Shown: piece by piece, positions 10,888 through 21,737 of the stretch | Layout of the letters: every line of letters begins with the position of its first letter | How positions within the stretch are numbered: the first letter of the stretch is position 1 | The notes under the pieces: generated by a model | Told to the model about the DNA's origin: nothing | The model's input: only the letters and a program-made list of their open reading frames with translations | Databases searched by the model: none | Position numbers and translations under genes: made by a program | Source: Darksidea phi | Lineage: Eukaryota > Ascomycota > Dothideomycetes > Pleosporales > Lentitheciaceae | Reading direction: 5' to 3' | Length of the DNA: 64,000 nt | NCBI GenBank assembly: GCA_030770425.1 | Contig: JASJFT010000012.1 | Span: forward strand, 310,001 to 374,000

Positions 10888-11600
10888 GACATCTGAACGA
10901 CAGATGCACGGTATACACTTCAACTGCTCAATGGAGACGAAATGATGGAAGAAAGTGAACTCTAGGGCGACATGAGGGGAAAAGGGCTAGAGAAGGGCGG
11001 GTAGACTCAAGATGCGCGTACAACTCTTTCGTCGCCGTCACCTGCACAGCCTGGTTTCAAATCGTCAATCTTCGCTTCGAGGTATTAGCGTAGAATAGTG
11101 GCGCATGGTAATGGGGCGCAGCTGTTCGCAAGGCGACGAGGCAACAGGGTCCTCCAGCCTAGCGCATTCAGCTATGACGCTATGGCTTGGTTCTGCATGC
11201 GTTCTTTGAGTGGCGCTTCCATCGTCGGACGCACTGTGAGCGAGTCGATACATACAATAGTCACTGGGCGAGAACGGGGAAATGGTAATTGATGGTTGGA
11301 TGATGAGTGAAGTATGGAAGGTGTGAAGAGCTCGAAAGCGGTGAAAGAGGGAGGAAAGGAACACCCGGTGGCTCGCTTAGCCCTGCTATGTAAATAAAGG
11401 CTAGCAAACCACAGCAATTCACCGCTCCTCAGCCACCCCGCCCACGTCAATCGAGCTCTACCCATGCGTATTGGCAAGAGGCATTTTTTGTGAGTCATGA
11501 GGGTAACAAAGCATGAACGGTGATAAGATTCAACAATACCGTACCTCCGAAAGAAGACCGACAACAATCATCACTACCCTGAATCTTCCAGAGGCAGCCA
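10888..11600. other. Intergenic between two minus-strand genes
   Basis: Presumed promoter of the chimeric gene and 3' flank of the next minus-strand gene. Short overlapping frames on both strands show no family resemblance. Confidence 0.4.
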
Positions 11601-12668
11601 CTACGTAGGATGATAGGCCTTATACACTTGCATAGCTCCCTCGATGCTCTGCACCAATCCAAAGAAGACCGTCAAAAAGAGGACGAAAACCGCAACCCAA
11701 AAAGTATACCACTGATACCCGTTTCTACGATCGTGCCACCATTGGCTGAGCACTTCCGGCCTGCTCTCATCGAACGCCTGCTTCAATATGACCAGTCTAT
11801 CATGCCAGAACTGATACGTCTCAATCTGTCGATCATCGAGATGCAGCTTACCGACTTTGGCCAAATGTTGGTCAATCGGTGGAGTCGAGGGAAGTGAGAG
11901 CACGTATTTTTTCGTCGCGCGGTCGTCTTTTGGGAAGAGAAGAGCGAGAGTGCGCAGTGTCTCATCGATTAAGCCTGGTGGGTACAACGCGTTCTTCTGT
12001 CGCTTCAGCATCTGGAGAAAAGATGTATGGTGGAAGATGGCGACTATTTTGTCATCTTCGGCCATTCTCAAGTGATCCACGAGGTTGTCTGTCAGTACGA
12101 ACTTGATCCCCGCGATGCGCTCGAGATTGCAGGCTGTGAAGGTTTTCTCGAGGCGAACATTGCTGTTGCGTAGTTCTTGCGGCTCGTTGAAGTGTGCATT
12201 GAGCAGACTTTGGAGCGTTCCGGTCTTCCATGCCAGCTTTGAACCTCTCTCGGCGGTAGACTTGCTTGCGCCGATGTTTATCATGAGGTATAGTCGAGCT
12301 GCGAGATCGACGCTATTGTCCAATATGTGGGCTGCATTCGATGGAGTTTCAGACGTGAAGAGGTCCTTCAGTGACTCTTGTATCTGCTCTCGCGATTGTC
12401 CGGTGTCTAGTTTCCGCGCGACGTCGATGATGTGCCGGTGACTTCTCACCACGATATGCCGTCCTCGCTGATGGAGCGCATGGTCGCATTGGCTCTCATA
12501 GTACTCGAAATAGGGCTGATAGTCCACTTCTTCTTCAGGTACTTCTTCTTCCCACTCAGTGCTGTCTTTACTTTTTTCCAGGGACTGTGGCCATAACTCT
12601 TCCCATATCTCTTCCCTTGCTGCGGGGCCTAGCGGCGTGTCTTGCAATTTTCCGCCGAGGTGTGTCAT
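11601..12668 (-). CDS. C-terminally anchored fungal membrane protein, 355 residues
   Basis: A single intact exon. The body (residues 1-310) is soluble and mainly helical, with an acidic N-terminal part (residues 38-52). Residues about 321-342 form one strongly hydrophobic segment preceded by RRNGYQWYTFW and followed by a short tail, so most of the protein should face the cytosol with the anchor at the end. From memory, the block from FWHDRL through QSIEGAM is typical of a widespread Pezizomycotina family of uncharacterised proteins; no enzymatic motif is visible. The ATG at 12668 is the first in frame. Its neighbours, also membrane proteins, suggest membrane-linked signalling or recognition, but that is inference. 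Confidence 0.8.
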   Translation of the reverse strand: MTHLGGKLQDTPLGPAAREEIWEELWPQSLEKSKDSTEWEEEVPEEEVDYQPYFEYYESQCDHALHQRGRHIVVRSHRHIIDVARKLDTGQSREQIQESLKDLFTSETPSNAAHILDNSVDLAARLYLMINIGASKSTAERGSKLAWKTGTLQSLLNAHFNEPQELRNSNVRLEKTFTACNLERIAGIKFVLTDNLVDHLRMAEDDKIVAIFHHTSFLQMLKRQKNALYPPGLIDETLRTLALLFPKDDRATKKYVLSLPSTPPIDQHLAKVGKLHLDDRQIETYQFWHDRLVILKQAFDESRPEVLSQWWHDRRNGYQWYTFWVAVFVLFLTVFFGLVQSIEGAMQVYKAYHPT

Positions 12669-13228
12669 CCTTGGTGGTTTGAGATGGAATCATTTCGAAG
12701 GGACAGAAGATGCCGAGTCCACGAGATAATGCATTGTTCCGACAAGCAGTCGTGGGGCTGAGTCGGTGGCTGGGTTGAGGATAAATGAACACTGATTGGT
12801 CGAGATTCGGCTGGCTTAAGCGAGTACGACCCATCGCGACTGCCCTCCGGAACGCCTCACGCCTCCATCATTCTATTTCCCAACTCTATTTTCCATATTC
12901 CAGCTCACACAAGCAGCATCTCTCTCGGAAATGCTTGACTACTATGTCTCCTGCAGGTAGTTGTGCAGTGGCGCTTTCCCCGCACCCTTCCGGCCGGCCG
13001 CGTGCTTCTGAGGATATCCTGGATCTTGCAATACCTAGAACAGGCACTAGCTAAGCCACCGAACCTTGGCCGCTTGGAAACCTCGTAAAAAGCAAGATGT
13101 CGATGCCTGATGCTCGACATGGCTGGCATTTTGATCAGGGCGATATATCCGCCCAACGCTCTATCGCAGTACTTTCTTTCGGATGCGTCGCGTCGATCTC
13201 ACACTAATACATCGATACCGCCTTCGCT
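12669..13228. promoter_or_regulatory. Shared intergenic region between divergent genes
   Basis: 560 bp separating the start codons of the minus-strand anchored protein and the plus-strand membrane protein, so it must carry both promoters. No obvious repeat or ORF of interest lies within it. Confidence 0.5.
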
Positions 13229-14640
13229 ATGAGCAACCTACTCAAACGAATACTAGGCCGCGGTCCTGTTCACACGCCAATCTCACAGGAACCATCCGCC
13301 ATCCAGCAGGGACCCCCTTCAGAACTTCTACCCAGTGCACCATGGTCACAGCAGCAGTATCTCGAGCCGCCGCGAATGGCTGAATACATGCAGCCCATGT
13401 CACCTCTCCAGGAAGATTCTGGACTTATCTCAACCAATGCTGGACCATCCCCAACTGTTGAGCCTCCTCGCGTCCAGCAATATCAATTTGCTAGCTCGCC
13501 ACTCCCTACGCAACCGGCCCAGTCCTCTTATGCGACATATCCCAATCCATCGACCGCCAGTAGTGCCGGAGCCGGTCAACAATTCTCAACGGGCTACATA
13601 CCGCCCAACAACAACGCGCGGGAACTCCCTGCAAAAGTCCCACCTGGTGTTCCATTTGAACAGCAAACACCAGAGATCATCGTCAGTCCCGTCGATACAG
13701 CATCACTTGCGTCTGTGAGTCCGATCGTAGAGGTTTCCCCATACTTCGCAGACCCGGACGCCCCGACCTTTGCACCACCTGTGGGCGATAATCCGTTAAT
13801 ATCACCTGGTCTGACACCCCCGGTCCCTAACTTCCCAATGAGCACGCCGGATCCATCCGTTGTGATCACTGCCAAGAAGTCTTACGATACCGACAAGCCT
13901 ACGTGCTCGCTCAATCTCGTCTGCTACCGTGGAGGTGCCCAAGGCTGCGTACTCAGACAAATACAGACAGTGCTTGCTTCCAGGTATTCAGACAAAGAAG
14001 CGTTTGAGCTAGCGACGAAAGGGAATGCACAGTTGATCGCTACGGATAAGAGATTCTTCAAAGACTTGCGTAGGATGTACTCCGGCGAAATGTCTGTTAT
14101 GTGGAGACGATGGTTCAGTCTCAAAACTCTGACAGGCTTTCGACTGCTTTCCGTAGGTCAATACCCCACACCTCTTGTTCATCCTCATTGACACGCCTTG
14201 CAGTACTCCCCGGCGACGCGCCCCGTCGTAGTACCCATGGATGAATTCATCCTGCAAGAGATGTTCTACGCCTACGAGCACCCTGAGCGCATCACCAGCC
14301 AAACCGACTGGATAGAATGGGTATTCCGACTCCGCCGCCGCGACAAGCGCCACGCACTGGAGTTCGTCGAGGGCTGGAACAGCACCCGTGTTATCTTCGC
14401 GGGAATGCTGCCGTGGCTGATATCCTGCATTGTTGGCGTTGCGTGGATAGCTACTGGCAGGGATGCGCAGACTGCCTTCACAGTCGCGAGCTTCATCCTA
14501 ACGTCAGGCACAGGTAAGGACAAGTCTCCCAATGCGATTGAATGTTCGAAGCCAATTAATATGCCACAGTAATCCTGGCCTTGCTGGCAGTCATCAGCGG
14601 CATCGAGTCCTCGGGGAGAATGCACCCTTCAGCGAGCTGA
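13229..14640 (+). CDS. Fungal membrane protein with disordered Pro/Ser/Gln-rich N-terminus, 434 residues
   Basis: Three exons, 13229-14152, 14204-14513 and 14570-14640, with introns of 51 and 56 bp. The second acceptor restores a continuous hydrophobic helix across the junction. Residues 1-220 are low-complexity and rich in Pro, Ser, Gln and Ala. Residues 230-370 are ordered and contain a Cys pair (TCSLNLVC). Two membrane segments follow at about 371-392 and 399-423. It resembles a class of uncharacterised Pezizomycotina proteins, and no catalytic motif is seen. It is transcribed divergently from the 355-residue anchored protein, whose layout (soluble body, C-terminal membrane part) is similar, so the two may work together. 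Confidence 0.82.
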
Positions 14641-16900
14641 TGGTCGCGCAAATACACTGGTACCTCTTCAACCGCACCACTATCCCAAGATATCGTTGTA
14701 TACTTTGCAAGAGTACTGCTGCTTCACGCTGCTTCTTGGTTGTCCACGAACAAGACCGGGGACCCCGGCCCCCACGCTACCACAGCCTGAGTCTCAATTT
14801 CCATTCTGAGATGCGCAATCGTTGAATTCGGTCAACCGGAAGCTAATCCTAAGGTTATTAGTTACTTAAAGGTTATGTCTAAGACGTTTCTAAATTTAGG
14901 CTAGAATTTAAGCGTTTACAGCTCACTAATTATGTTTTCGCACGCAAATTGTTAAGAAGCTTTTAAAAACAATCTATTGTTGTCTCTTGCTTTATTGTTA
15001 GCCAGGTCCCTCGCTCATTCCAGAACTCAATCTGAGCCTCCCTAATTGTCTTTTGAGTAGCAGCCGCAGATATTCGCTGTCGTTCAGGTGACGACTCAGG
15101 CGAGAGGCGAGAGGGATAGACTTCGTCCTGCTTCGTGCAGGGCGGGGGTTGGGTTCGTAGACGCTTCCTTGGTCGTCCGGTCGATGTATGATTCTCAAGG
15201 TCCCGACTACACTTCTTGGCCTCAAGGGGCTCGTGGGTGGGTTTAGTATCTGTCCGAGATTTAGAGCTCTTCTCAGTTGCTACTCATATGCGATCACTGC
15301 GTCTCGTAGCTTTGCGGATAGCCTGGACTGCAAAGGTCAGAATAGTTGTATAGCACAGCAGGAGTTGCGACGGTATACCCTCTTTCCTCTAGGTCAGTAT
15401 ACGGCGCCTCTTCTAAGCAGCTAGGGGTGACGAACAACTAGCCATAGTAAAAAAGGAATCGCGGGATCGAAGTACTTATATGTTGCCGCTGAGGTTGAAA
15501 TAGAGGGTTTGCTAGCGTAGGATTCAGAATACAAGCCCGCAGGTAGTAGACGGGAAACGCTAAGCAAGCAAAACGCGCTAGTCCTAATACATATTCCTGA
15601 CCGTCGGTCTCCTCCGACTACCACTTCTAGTTCTGCATCAACATAGTCATTTTAACAGAGGTTTGCAATAGTAAAGCAGATTTTAGCCACTGTTGTTATA
15701 TTCGCACTCTTACTTAGAGAGAGTTCTTCTTCATCTTTAGTTACGTCGCCTCGCATCATACAGGATCGCTCTCGCGATTGGGCGCAACCTGGCTCCAACT
15801 CTCCCTTGTCCATAGGATAGGCTCTAGCATGAACTCCTAGTGCGAGGATACCCCCGCAGATTTGTTGATGGGACGTGTCAGCACGCAGCCTCGAGCTCTT
15901 ATTATAATCCTCGCTGGACTGTATCTGTCTCATCAACGCATCCCTCATTTCAGAGTAATATACGATCATTGAGGGGAAATCCTGGGGTTAAACCTCGGTA
16001 AAGCCTGGAGTTTGGACCTGGGGAAAAACTTCGGTTAAACTTGTGATCAAATCCTGGGGTAAGACCTCGGCTAAACCTGGGGCAAACCTGGGGTCAATCT
16101 TAGGATTGGACTAACGTGGAACGTCTGGGGAATGACGTGCATACCCGCCAATCAGAGGATCAGAGCCAGCGTTACCATACCTAAGTTATGCTTCAATGCC
16201 GGACGCACACGGCCTATTTCGACAGTCAGCCGTTCTTATCTCCGTTGAGAACGCCCCGTTTCGTATCCGGTTCTTCTCCGTCCATTGAAGACGATTCCTC
16301 TGATACCCCTGAGGGTGTTCCATCCATCTCAGTTATTCGGCACTTCGACGAAGCATTTGCACGTGCAAGAGAGTTATACAGGCCCCACATCACAACTACA
16401 CCTCTGCCTACCGGCGGGAAGTGAGTTCTATTCCATCCTCATCATCTGTTTCGACCACCCAGAATAAGGAACAATGGCAACAGCCTCCTCCCTCTCATCT
16501 CCCAGAATACGCAGAATCAGCCGAGGGTCCTTTGGTTACTTTGCAAGGCTCATGCCCTTTTCCCGGGATCAAAGTTGACCGGCAGCATGACCTCTTTACG
16601 GTAGGGTCGCCCGCGCTGCGGTCCTGGCCAATATACTGGGTTACATCACAAACCCCTCCTTTCAAGTCTTTAGGCCCCGCTCTAGCTGCAATCAAGGTAT
16701 CCGTCCGAGAGGCTGTAACTCATTCGGCATCGGAGGGGTGGTTATGGACGGACGAAATATGGATGGGACTGAGGATATATAACTACGCAGCTGTCTCTCC
16801 ATCAATAGTAGCAAACTCGGCACCAACTTATTTGAGACTGCTAAGAGCTGAGTCCAGCTATCGCCGTCAATCAAAGACAGACCCCTTAACAACAGAAAAA
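14641..16900. other. Degraded DNA and short repeats, no confident gene
   Basis: The stretch 14830-15700 is AT/TpA-rich with only short frames. The minus frame 15652-15969 (105 codons) and the plus frames at 16188-16424 and 16421-16900 are not recognisable; the last runs in frame into the cutinase start but has no signal-peptide-like sequence, and the cutinase is better started at 16901. A short degenerate tandem repeat lies at about 15970-16105. Confidence 0.4.
15970..16105. repeat. Degenerate tandem repeat built on CCTGGGGTAAACCTCGG-like units
   Basis: About seven irregular copies of a roughly 20-bp unit containing CCTGGGG and AAACCTCGG/AAACTTCGG words, with variable spacing and single-base differences. 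It is probably a decayed minisatellite. Confidence 0.6.
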
Positions 16901-17910
16901 ATGCTGACCACGACTCTCCTCGCTTCCTTGTGCCTTCATTCACTTGCACTTGCTGCCCCGGCGGTCAAGCTCGAGGAGCGCCAGAACAGCTGCGATAGCG
17001 TGCACATCTTCCTCGCCCGCGGCACCAGCGAGCCGTATCCTGGCCGTCAGAGTGCTGTGGTGTCGGCCATCTGCAATGGTATCAGCAACTGCGGCTACGA
17101 GGACATCACTTACCCGGCCAGCATGGACCCATCGTACTGCAGCTCAGTGGAAGCTGGCGTTGTTGGCGGCACTTCCCAGATCACGGCCTACGCGAACCGT
17201 TGCCCAAATGCGCAATTGGTGCTTAGTGGGTATTCACAAGTATGTGGTCATTTTCTAGCTAGGAATGGGCAAGGGGGTGGCTAGTTTACCTCTGAAGAAA
17301 TGGTCGCTGCGACATAGCAATTGGGCTGGCCTGGAAAGTTTGAAGTTATGAAGGAGAGAATCATACTGACTGCGATCTTTCATCTAGGGTGCCCAACTCT
17401 TCAGTGACATACTCGGCGGCGGCGGAGGTGACGCGGGCCTGGGATGCTCAACTCCTACTAACGCCGGCCTAAACCCTTCCTCTTCGCCCGGGAACAAGAG
17501 TGAGCTCTCCGGATCCTATACTCATAACTCAACCGGCTAACTAGAACTAATTGCGCAGTCCGCGCGGCCCTTCTATTTGGCGACCCCCGTCACACGGCGA
17601 ATCAATCATATAACACTGCATCGGGGGCCAATTCTAACGGCGTAAGAGGACCTCTCTGGGAGCTATCAAGCGATAACGTATGGGTATCCCCTTAATGGGC
17701 ATTTGCTAACGTACCCACTACCTACAGATCAATCCCCGCACAGGCACGCAGCTGACCTCGCTCAACCGCTTCTCCAATGTGCTACGCTCCTGGTGTCTAT
17801 CGGGCGACCCTATTTGTGCCCGCGGCCGTGACGGCAACGCGCATACCAGTTATTTTAATGTTTTTTCCACAGAGGCAGGTGCTTGGGTCAAGACAAAACT
17901 TCGAACGTAA
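16901..17910 (+). CDS. Secreted cutinase-family esterase (CE5)
   Basis: Serine esterase of the cutinase/acetylxylan esterase family, acting outside the cell on cutin, other polyesters or acetylated plant polymers. Four exons, 16901-17239, 17388-17499, 17559-17641 and 17728-17910, give 238 residues, normal for the family. A signal peptide of about 18 residues (cleavage near ALAAP) is followed by a possible propeptide ending in ER. Catalytic Ser112 sits in GYSQG, completed across the first intron. Asp205 lies in SGDPICARG and His217 in NAHTSYF. Paired cysteines near 31, 58, 64, 80 and 101 fit the disulphides of the fold. Substrate cannot be chosen between cutin and xylan from sequence alone. 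The gene sits alone between degraded stretches, as expected for an accessory plant-degrading gene. Confidence 0.93.
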
Positions 17911-18817
17911 CCAGTTCCCCGTTTTGAGTGGAGAGTTGCGGTGTTGGAACCGCAGGGCAGATCCGCTGAGTTACCGACCGCCCGCGGAAAGGCGCATGTC
18001 CGTCAATATTGCTAAGATTTGAGTGCATGGCGCGGGAATCAGAAATTCGAGACAGTCTAGCGGATCTATTCTTTGGCGGAAAGACTTAGTGACGACTAAA
18101 GTGGGATGGTAGATTCCAACACTGTCCTTATATACCTTTAGCAATGGAGACTTTATTTATATAACATGCATAAACTATTATTGTGGAGCGGGTCTTGTAG
18201 GCCTATCTTGGCTAGAGAGGGAGAGAAGAAATGTATATTCTGTTCTGTTCTACCTTGAATGAAACACCTCTTAAGTGCAGCTTGGGCTTCCGTACGTACT
18301 CCGGCTGGGTTACCATTAAAAGCTCTCCTCAAGCGCAGCTCGAACCCTTATACATACCCCAGCTAAGTCATATTATAAAAGCTCCTTCGCTATCATACTA
18401 TTATTACTTATAGGTACCAATAGGGGACGTCATATATCCTAATACTTTTGCGTTTCAAGCTATTCGGGATGAAATACCTTTTAATGCTGCCTTTTTGGGC
18501 CATTCCGCGAGTTTGACTACGCGATGGCGGCTACTCATTCGATCACTCGACGCCAGATTTCCTGGCAACCGCCTACTTCAGACCTGAAACCCTAAAAACC
18601 CTATTCTTACAAAGTGTTTAGTAGGTAGAAGGTCCGTGCCTATTAGGGTAGGTCGCTTATTTCCCCGGAATTAGGGTTAGAGTCAGTCCAGTCTTGATCA
18701 ATGATTTCGCCATTCATCAGTACAAAAATCGATGTGTACTGAACTCCGCGCAATGCTATATCCATATGAAGGATGTAAATCACCGCCCTCGAAACGCCAG
18801 CTATGAGGACATTCGGC
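17911..18817. other. AT-rich intergenic region with a dispersed repeat
   Basis: Frames are short and unrecognisable. Copy 1 of a repeat also found near 34.1 kb and 49.2 kb lies at 18437-18543. The right end is the 3' flank of ALG11. Confidence 0.45.
18437..18543 (+). repeat. Dispersed repeat, copy 1 of 3
   Basis: About 100 bp containing ATTCGGGATGAAAT, TTTTTGGGCCATTCCGCGAG, GCGATGG and CTACTCATTCGAT in order. The same words recur in the same order at 34081-34176 (+) and 49220-49316 (-), with scattered substitutions. Confidence 0.8.
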
Positions 18818-20558
18818 TTACTTACTCCCCCGAGCGACTTGTAGTCTGACCAAGCGATCCATGTTCTGTATCCACTTCTCATCAAAACCCCTATCTGTAA
18901 AGCGTCTCGCGGATTTTTGTGCTCTCCTCCGCATAGCTAGTGTCTCCTTTGGTGGAAGTGTGAGGGCTTTACGGAAACCTTCAGCGTATTCCTCCTCTGT
19001 TGAAGCGTGAAACCCTGATACAACATTAGCCGTGATCGAACAACAGAATGGTATCGCTTACCAGTAGGCCTTCCATCTATCTCCACTACAATATCCAGCT
19101 TCGGCCCCCCTGAATTGTTGACGACGCTGATGAGACCAGCAGCCTGGTATTCGACAACCCCAATGCCGAAATGCTCGTTCCACATGCCGTTGACACCCAC
19201 GCTTGCTTTACGCATCCAATCGAGCATCTGTGGCCATGTCGCATCGCATACAAATTCTACCTGCTCTTTGATCTTGAGTTCGTGCGCAAGAAGGCGCAAT
19301 TTGTATACGCGCGTCGCGTCGTCAGAGTCCCGAACTGACCCAATCAAGACGAGTTTCGGTTTTGCACTGGGATAAGAGGGGAGCGTCGGATCGGACGAAA
19401 AGAAGCGGGAGAAGGCTTGAAGAATCAGCTGGTGGTTTTTTTCGGGTCGAAATTGCGCAATGTATATGACGTATGGGCCCCTCTTTTTCTCGCTCGCGTC
19501 CGAAACGTCGATGGCTTTTTCTAGTTCTTCCACAGCCACGGGCGGGAAAACGACGTCGATGTCGTGGGTAGTTGTTTTGTTGCGGCGGTTGCGGTAGGGG
19601 CTCCACAGCGACTTGATGTGCGCTTGTGTCCAGGAGGAATTTGTCATTACCACATCTATTGTGCTGCCAACTTTAGAGTAGAGCCGCGCAAATAGATGCC
19701 AATATTGGCGCTTCAGTACTCCTCGATACCCTTCGCCTGTGCCTGCGTTTATGCCTTGACCACCTTCGTTGAGCGAGTCGAGCATGTCGGTGGATATGGT
19801 GGGGTAGTGGACGTATGCGCCCGTCGGTACGGTGGGGAAGAGTAGCGAGGATAGAGCAAGCGCAAAGGCATAGCCCATGGTATCGATGAAGACATCCGGT
19901 ACAAGGAGCGTAAATGCGTCCCAAGCGAGGATCACGGAGCCAATCGACTGCCCTAGTAATGTGAAGCGCGGCCATGTGCTGCTAAGGACGTAATGCCGCG
20001 TTGTGAGGTAGAGGAAGTGGACGGTCGGTGAGTGGAGGTGGATGTTGAAGCGCTCCTTGACACGCTTGAGGATATCGGCCTTATCGACGTCGTGGTCGCC
20101 TGTGTAGACTATACATGTAGCTTCCGGCCAGCGCTTTTGCGTTGCGCGGATGGCAGCCCAGAGGACGCGTTCGCCGCCGCCGCCTGCATTACTGCAGCAT
20201 TCGCATTAGCGTTGATTTCTTCCGCAATATATGGTGTTGCCTACCAAAACGGGTGGAAGAAGCCCACGATCCCGCTCCAATCCTTATCCGCCTTCCCGCC
20301 GTTGACCGCACTCCCCACCATAGACGCTTCCACCTCTTCCCAGTCGTCTTCATCCTTCCCTTCCCCCCTTTTATGCTCAGCATCATACGTCCGTTGCTCA
20401 TTTGCGACTCTGGCCAGCAGCAGCTCCCTCCGCGTGCGCGACGACCGGCGTATATAGGACCCCAGCAGCTCTCCCGCAAACCGCAGCGTTTTTGGTAGGA
20501 AGATAAATGAGACCGCAAGAACGACCAGTAATGAAAGCATAACAGGGAATAAAGCCAT
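18818..20558 (-). CDS. ALG11: GDP-mannose:Man3GlcNAc2-PP-dolichol alpha-1,2-mannosyltransferase
   Basis: Adds the fourth and fifth mannoses to the lipid-linked oligosaccharide on the cytosolic face of the ER, using GDP-mannose. Three exons, 20245-20558, 19062-20191 and 18818-19014, give 546 residues, normal for ALG11. The first intron (53 bp) splits the family signature FFHPFCNAGGGGERVLW and splicing restores it. The N-terminal 20 residues form the membrane anchor. The GT4 glycosyltransferase half includes YIAQFRPEKNH and an EHFGIGVVEYQAAG nucleotide-sugar motif with its conserved Glu residues. The second intron (47 bp) precedes the final helices. It lies head to head with COX18. Identification is secure. 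Confidence 0.96.
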
Positions 20559-20744
20559 TTTGAGCGAACGCCACACCGTAGGGGTATCACAGGAAAAGTT
20601 GTCGAGAAGTGCACTCGAGGTTGAAAGTTTGGAGGTGGGATGGCGCGGCAGCCGACCCGACAGTTTGGAAAGTGCGGCCCAAGCTTCCGCGTCAAGCCCT
20701 CGGTCAACGTCAGGAAAACCGCACAACCACGAAACCATCCCAAG
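20559..20744. promoter_or_regulatory. Bidirectional promoter between ALG11 and COX18
   Basis: Only 186 bp separate the two start codons, so both promoters and 5' leaders must be packed here. An upstream in-frame ATG for COX18 at 20640 lies inside this interval. Confidence 0.7.
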
Positions 20745-21737
20745 ATGCTTTCCTCACGACTACTGCGGCCGCCGGCCCGCCAATTGCTCGCCCGAAACAT
20801 CGATCCACACCGTATCCTACCCAAACGACGCGCTTTCCACGCGACTCCTTCCCGCAAAGATGCGGTCCTCGACGCCCTCCTCTACCTCCCCCACGAGATG
20901 ATGTCCCAAATCCACACCTGCCTCCCCTGGTACGCCACCATCCCGCTTTCTGCATTCATCATCCGCGGCATCCTCGTCACCACCGCCGGCTCCTGGGCGC
21001 GCTCCCTCACCGCGCGCTACATTGGGCTGCAACCCCTCCGTCAAGCCATAGCCTACCAAAAGCGCCACGAACTCGCCAAGAAGGGCGGCTACAGCAACCC
21101 GAAAGAAGCAAAGATGATGATTGCGCGCGCGGTCAGGAAAGAAATAAGTGCCTTGGATAAACGGTGGAATTGTACGCTTTGGGGCCAGGTGAACTGGACC
21201 TTAGCGCAGATACCCATCTTCTTTACAATGGCAGAGGTTATAAGGCAGATGTGTGCTACGAGGGATGGACTGCTTGGTTTGGCCTTTTCGGGATTAGGGC
21301 TCAAGGCGTCGGAGGGCTCAATACATGGCGTACCACTCGCAACCGAGAGCCCTTGGTTCCAACCTAGCCTTGCCAACGAAGGCATGCTCTGGTTTACCGA
21401 TTTGCTCGTCCCGGATCCGACTGGTGCACTTCCGTTCGTTGTATCTGCGCTCATGTTTACCAATGTGTGGTTTACCAAAAACGGGCCTGCGGAGCCTGAC
21501 AATATGCCTAGAATTTCTCGCACTATTAGAAGAGTGCTCTTGGGAGTCAGTTTGCTGGTCGGCCCGATGTGTCAGGGCCTGCCAGCGGCACTGATGCTCT
21601 ATTGGGCAAGTAGTACATCGAGTGTTATCGTATGGAATTGGTGGCTCGATTGGAGGTATCCAGCACCAAAGGATGCTATGGCATGCAAGAGGCCATTGCA
21701 AATAATACCAGCGCCAAAGCCAAGGAGGAGAGTGTAG
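20745..21737 (+). CDS. COX18: Mitochondrial inner-membrane insertase for cytochrome oxidase (Oxa1/YidC family)
   Basis: Exports the C-terminal tail of Cox2 across the mitochondrial inner membrane. A single exon of 330 residues. The N-terminus is Arg/Ser/Ala-rich with few acids and fits a mitochondrial targeting peptide (to about residue 35). Hydrophobic segments occur near 65-90, 170-190, 240-265 and 280-310, arranged as in Oxa1-like proteins. The short matrix loop and modest length favour Cox18 over Oxa1. An in-frame ATG 105 bp upstream (20640) would add 35 residues; the ATG at 20745 is preferred because it places the targeting peptide at the terminus. Confidence 0.88.
   Translation: MLSSRLLRPPARQLLARNIDPHRILPKRRAFHATPSRKDAVLDALLYLPHEMMSQIHTCLPWYATIPLSAFIIRGILVTTAGSWARSLTARYIGLQPLRQAIAYQKRHELAKKGGYSNPKEAKMMIARAVRKEISALDKRWNCTLWGQVNWTLAQIPIFFTMAEVIRQMCATRDGLLGLAFSGLGLKASEGSIHGVPLATESPWFQPSLANEGMLWFTDLLVPDPTGALPFVVSALMFTNVWFTKNGPAEPDNMPRISRTIRRVLLGVSLLVGPMCQGLPAALMLYWASSTSSVIVWNWWLDWRYPAPKDAMACKRPLQIIPAPKPRRRV

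Noticed and set aside
15970..16105. CRISPR-like array
   Set aside because: Units are irregular, adjacent and without unique spacers, and the genome is fungal.
16421..16900. In-frame extension upstream of the cutinase ATG
   Set aside because: Using it would bury the signal peptide inside the protein; the ATG at 16901 gives a standard secreted cutinase.
20189..20857. Minus-strand frame of 222 codons across ALG11 exon 1 and COX18
   Set aside because: Runs antisense to the COX18 start and in the wrong frame for ALG11; it has no motifs.
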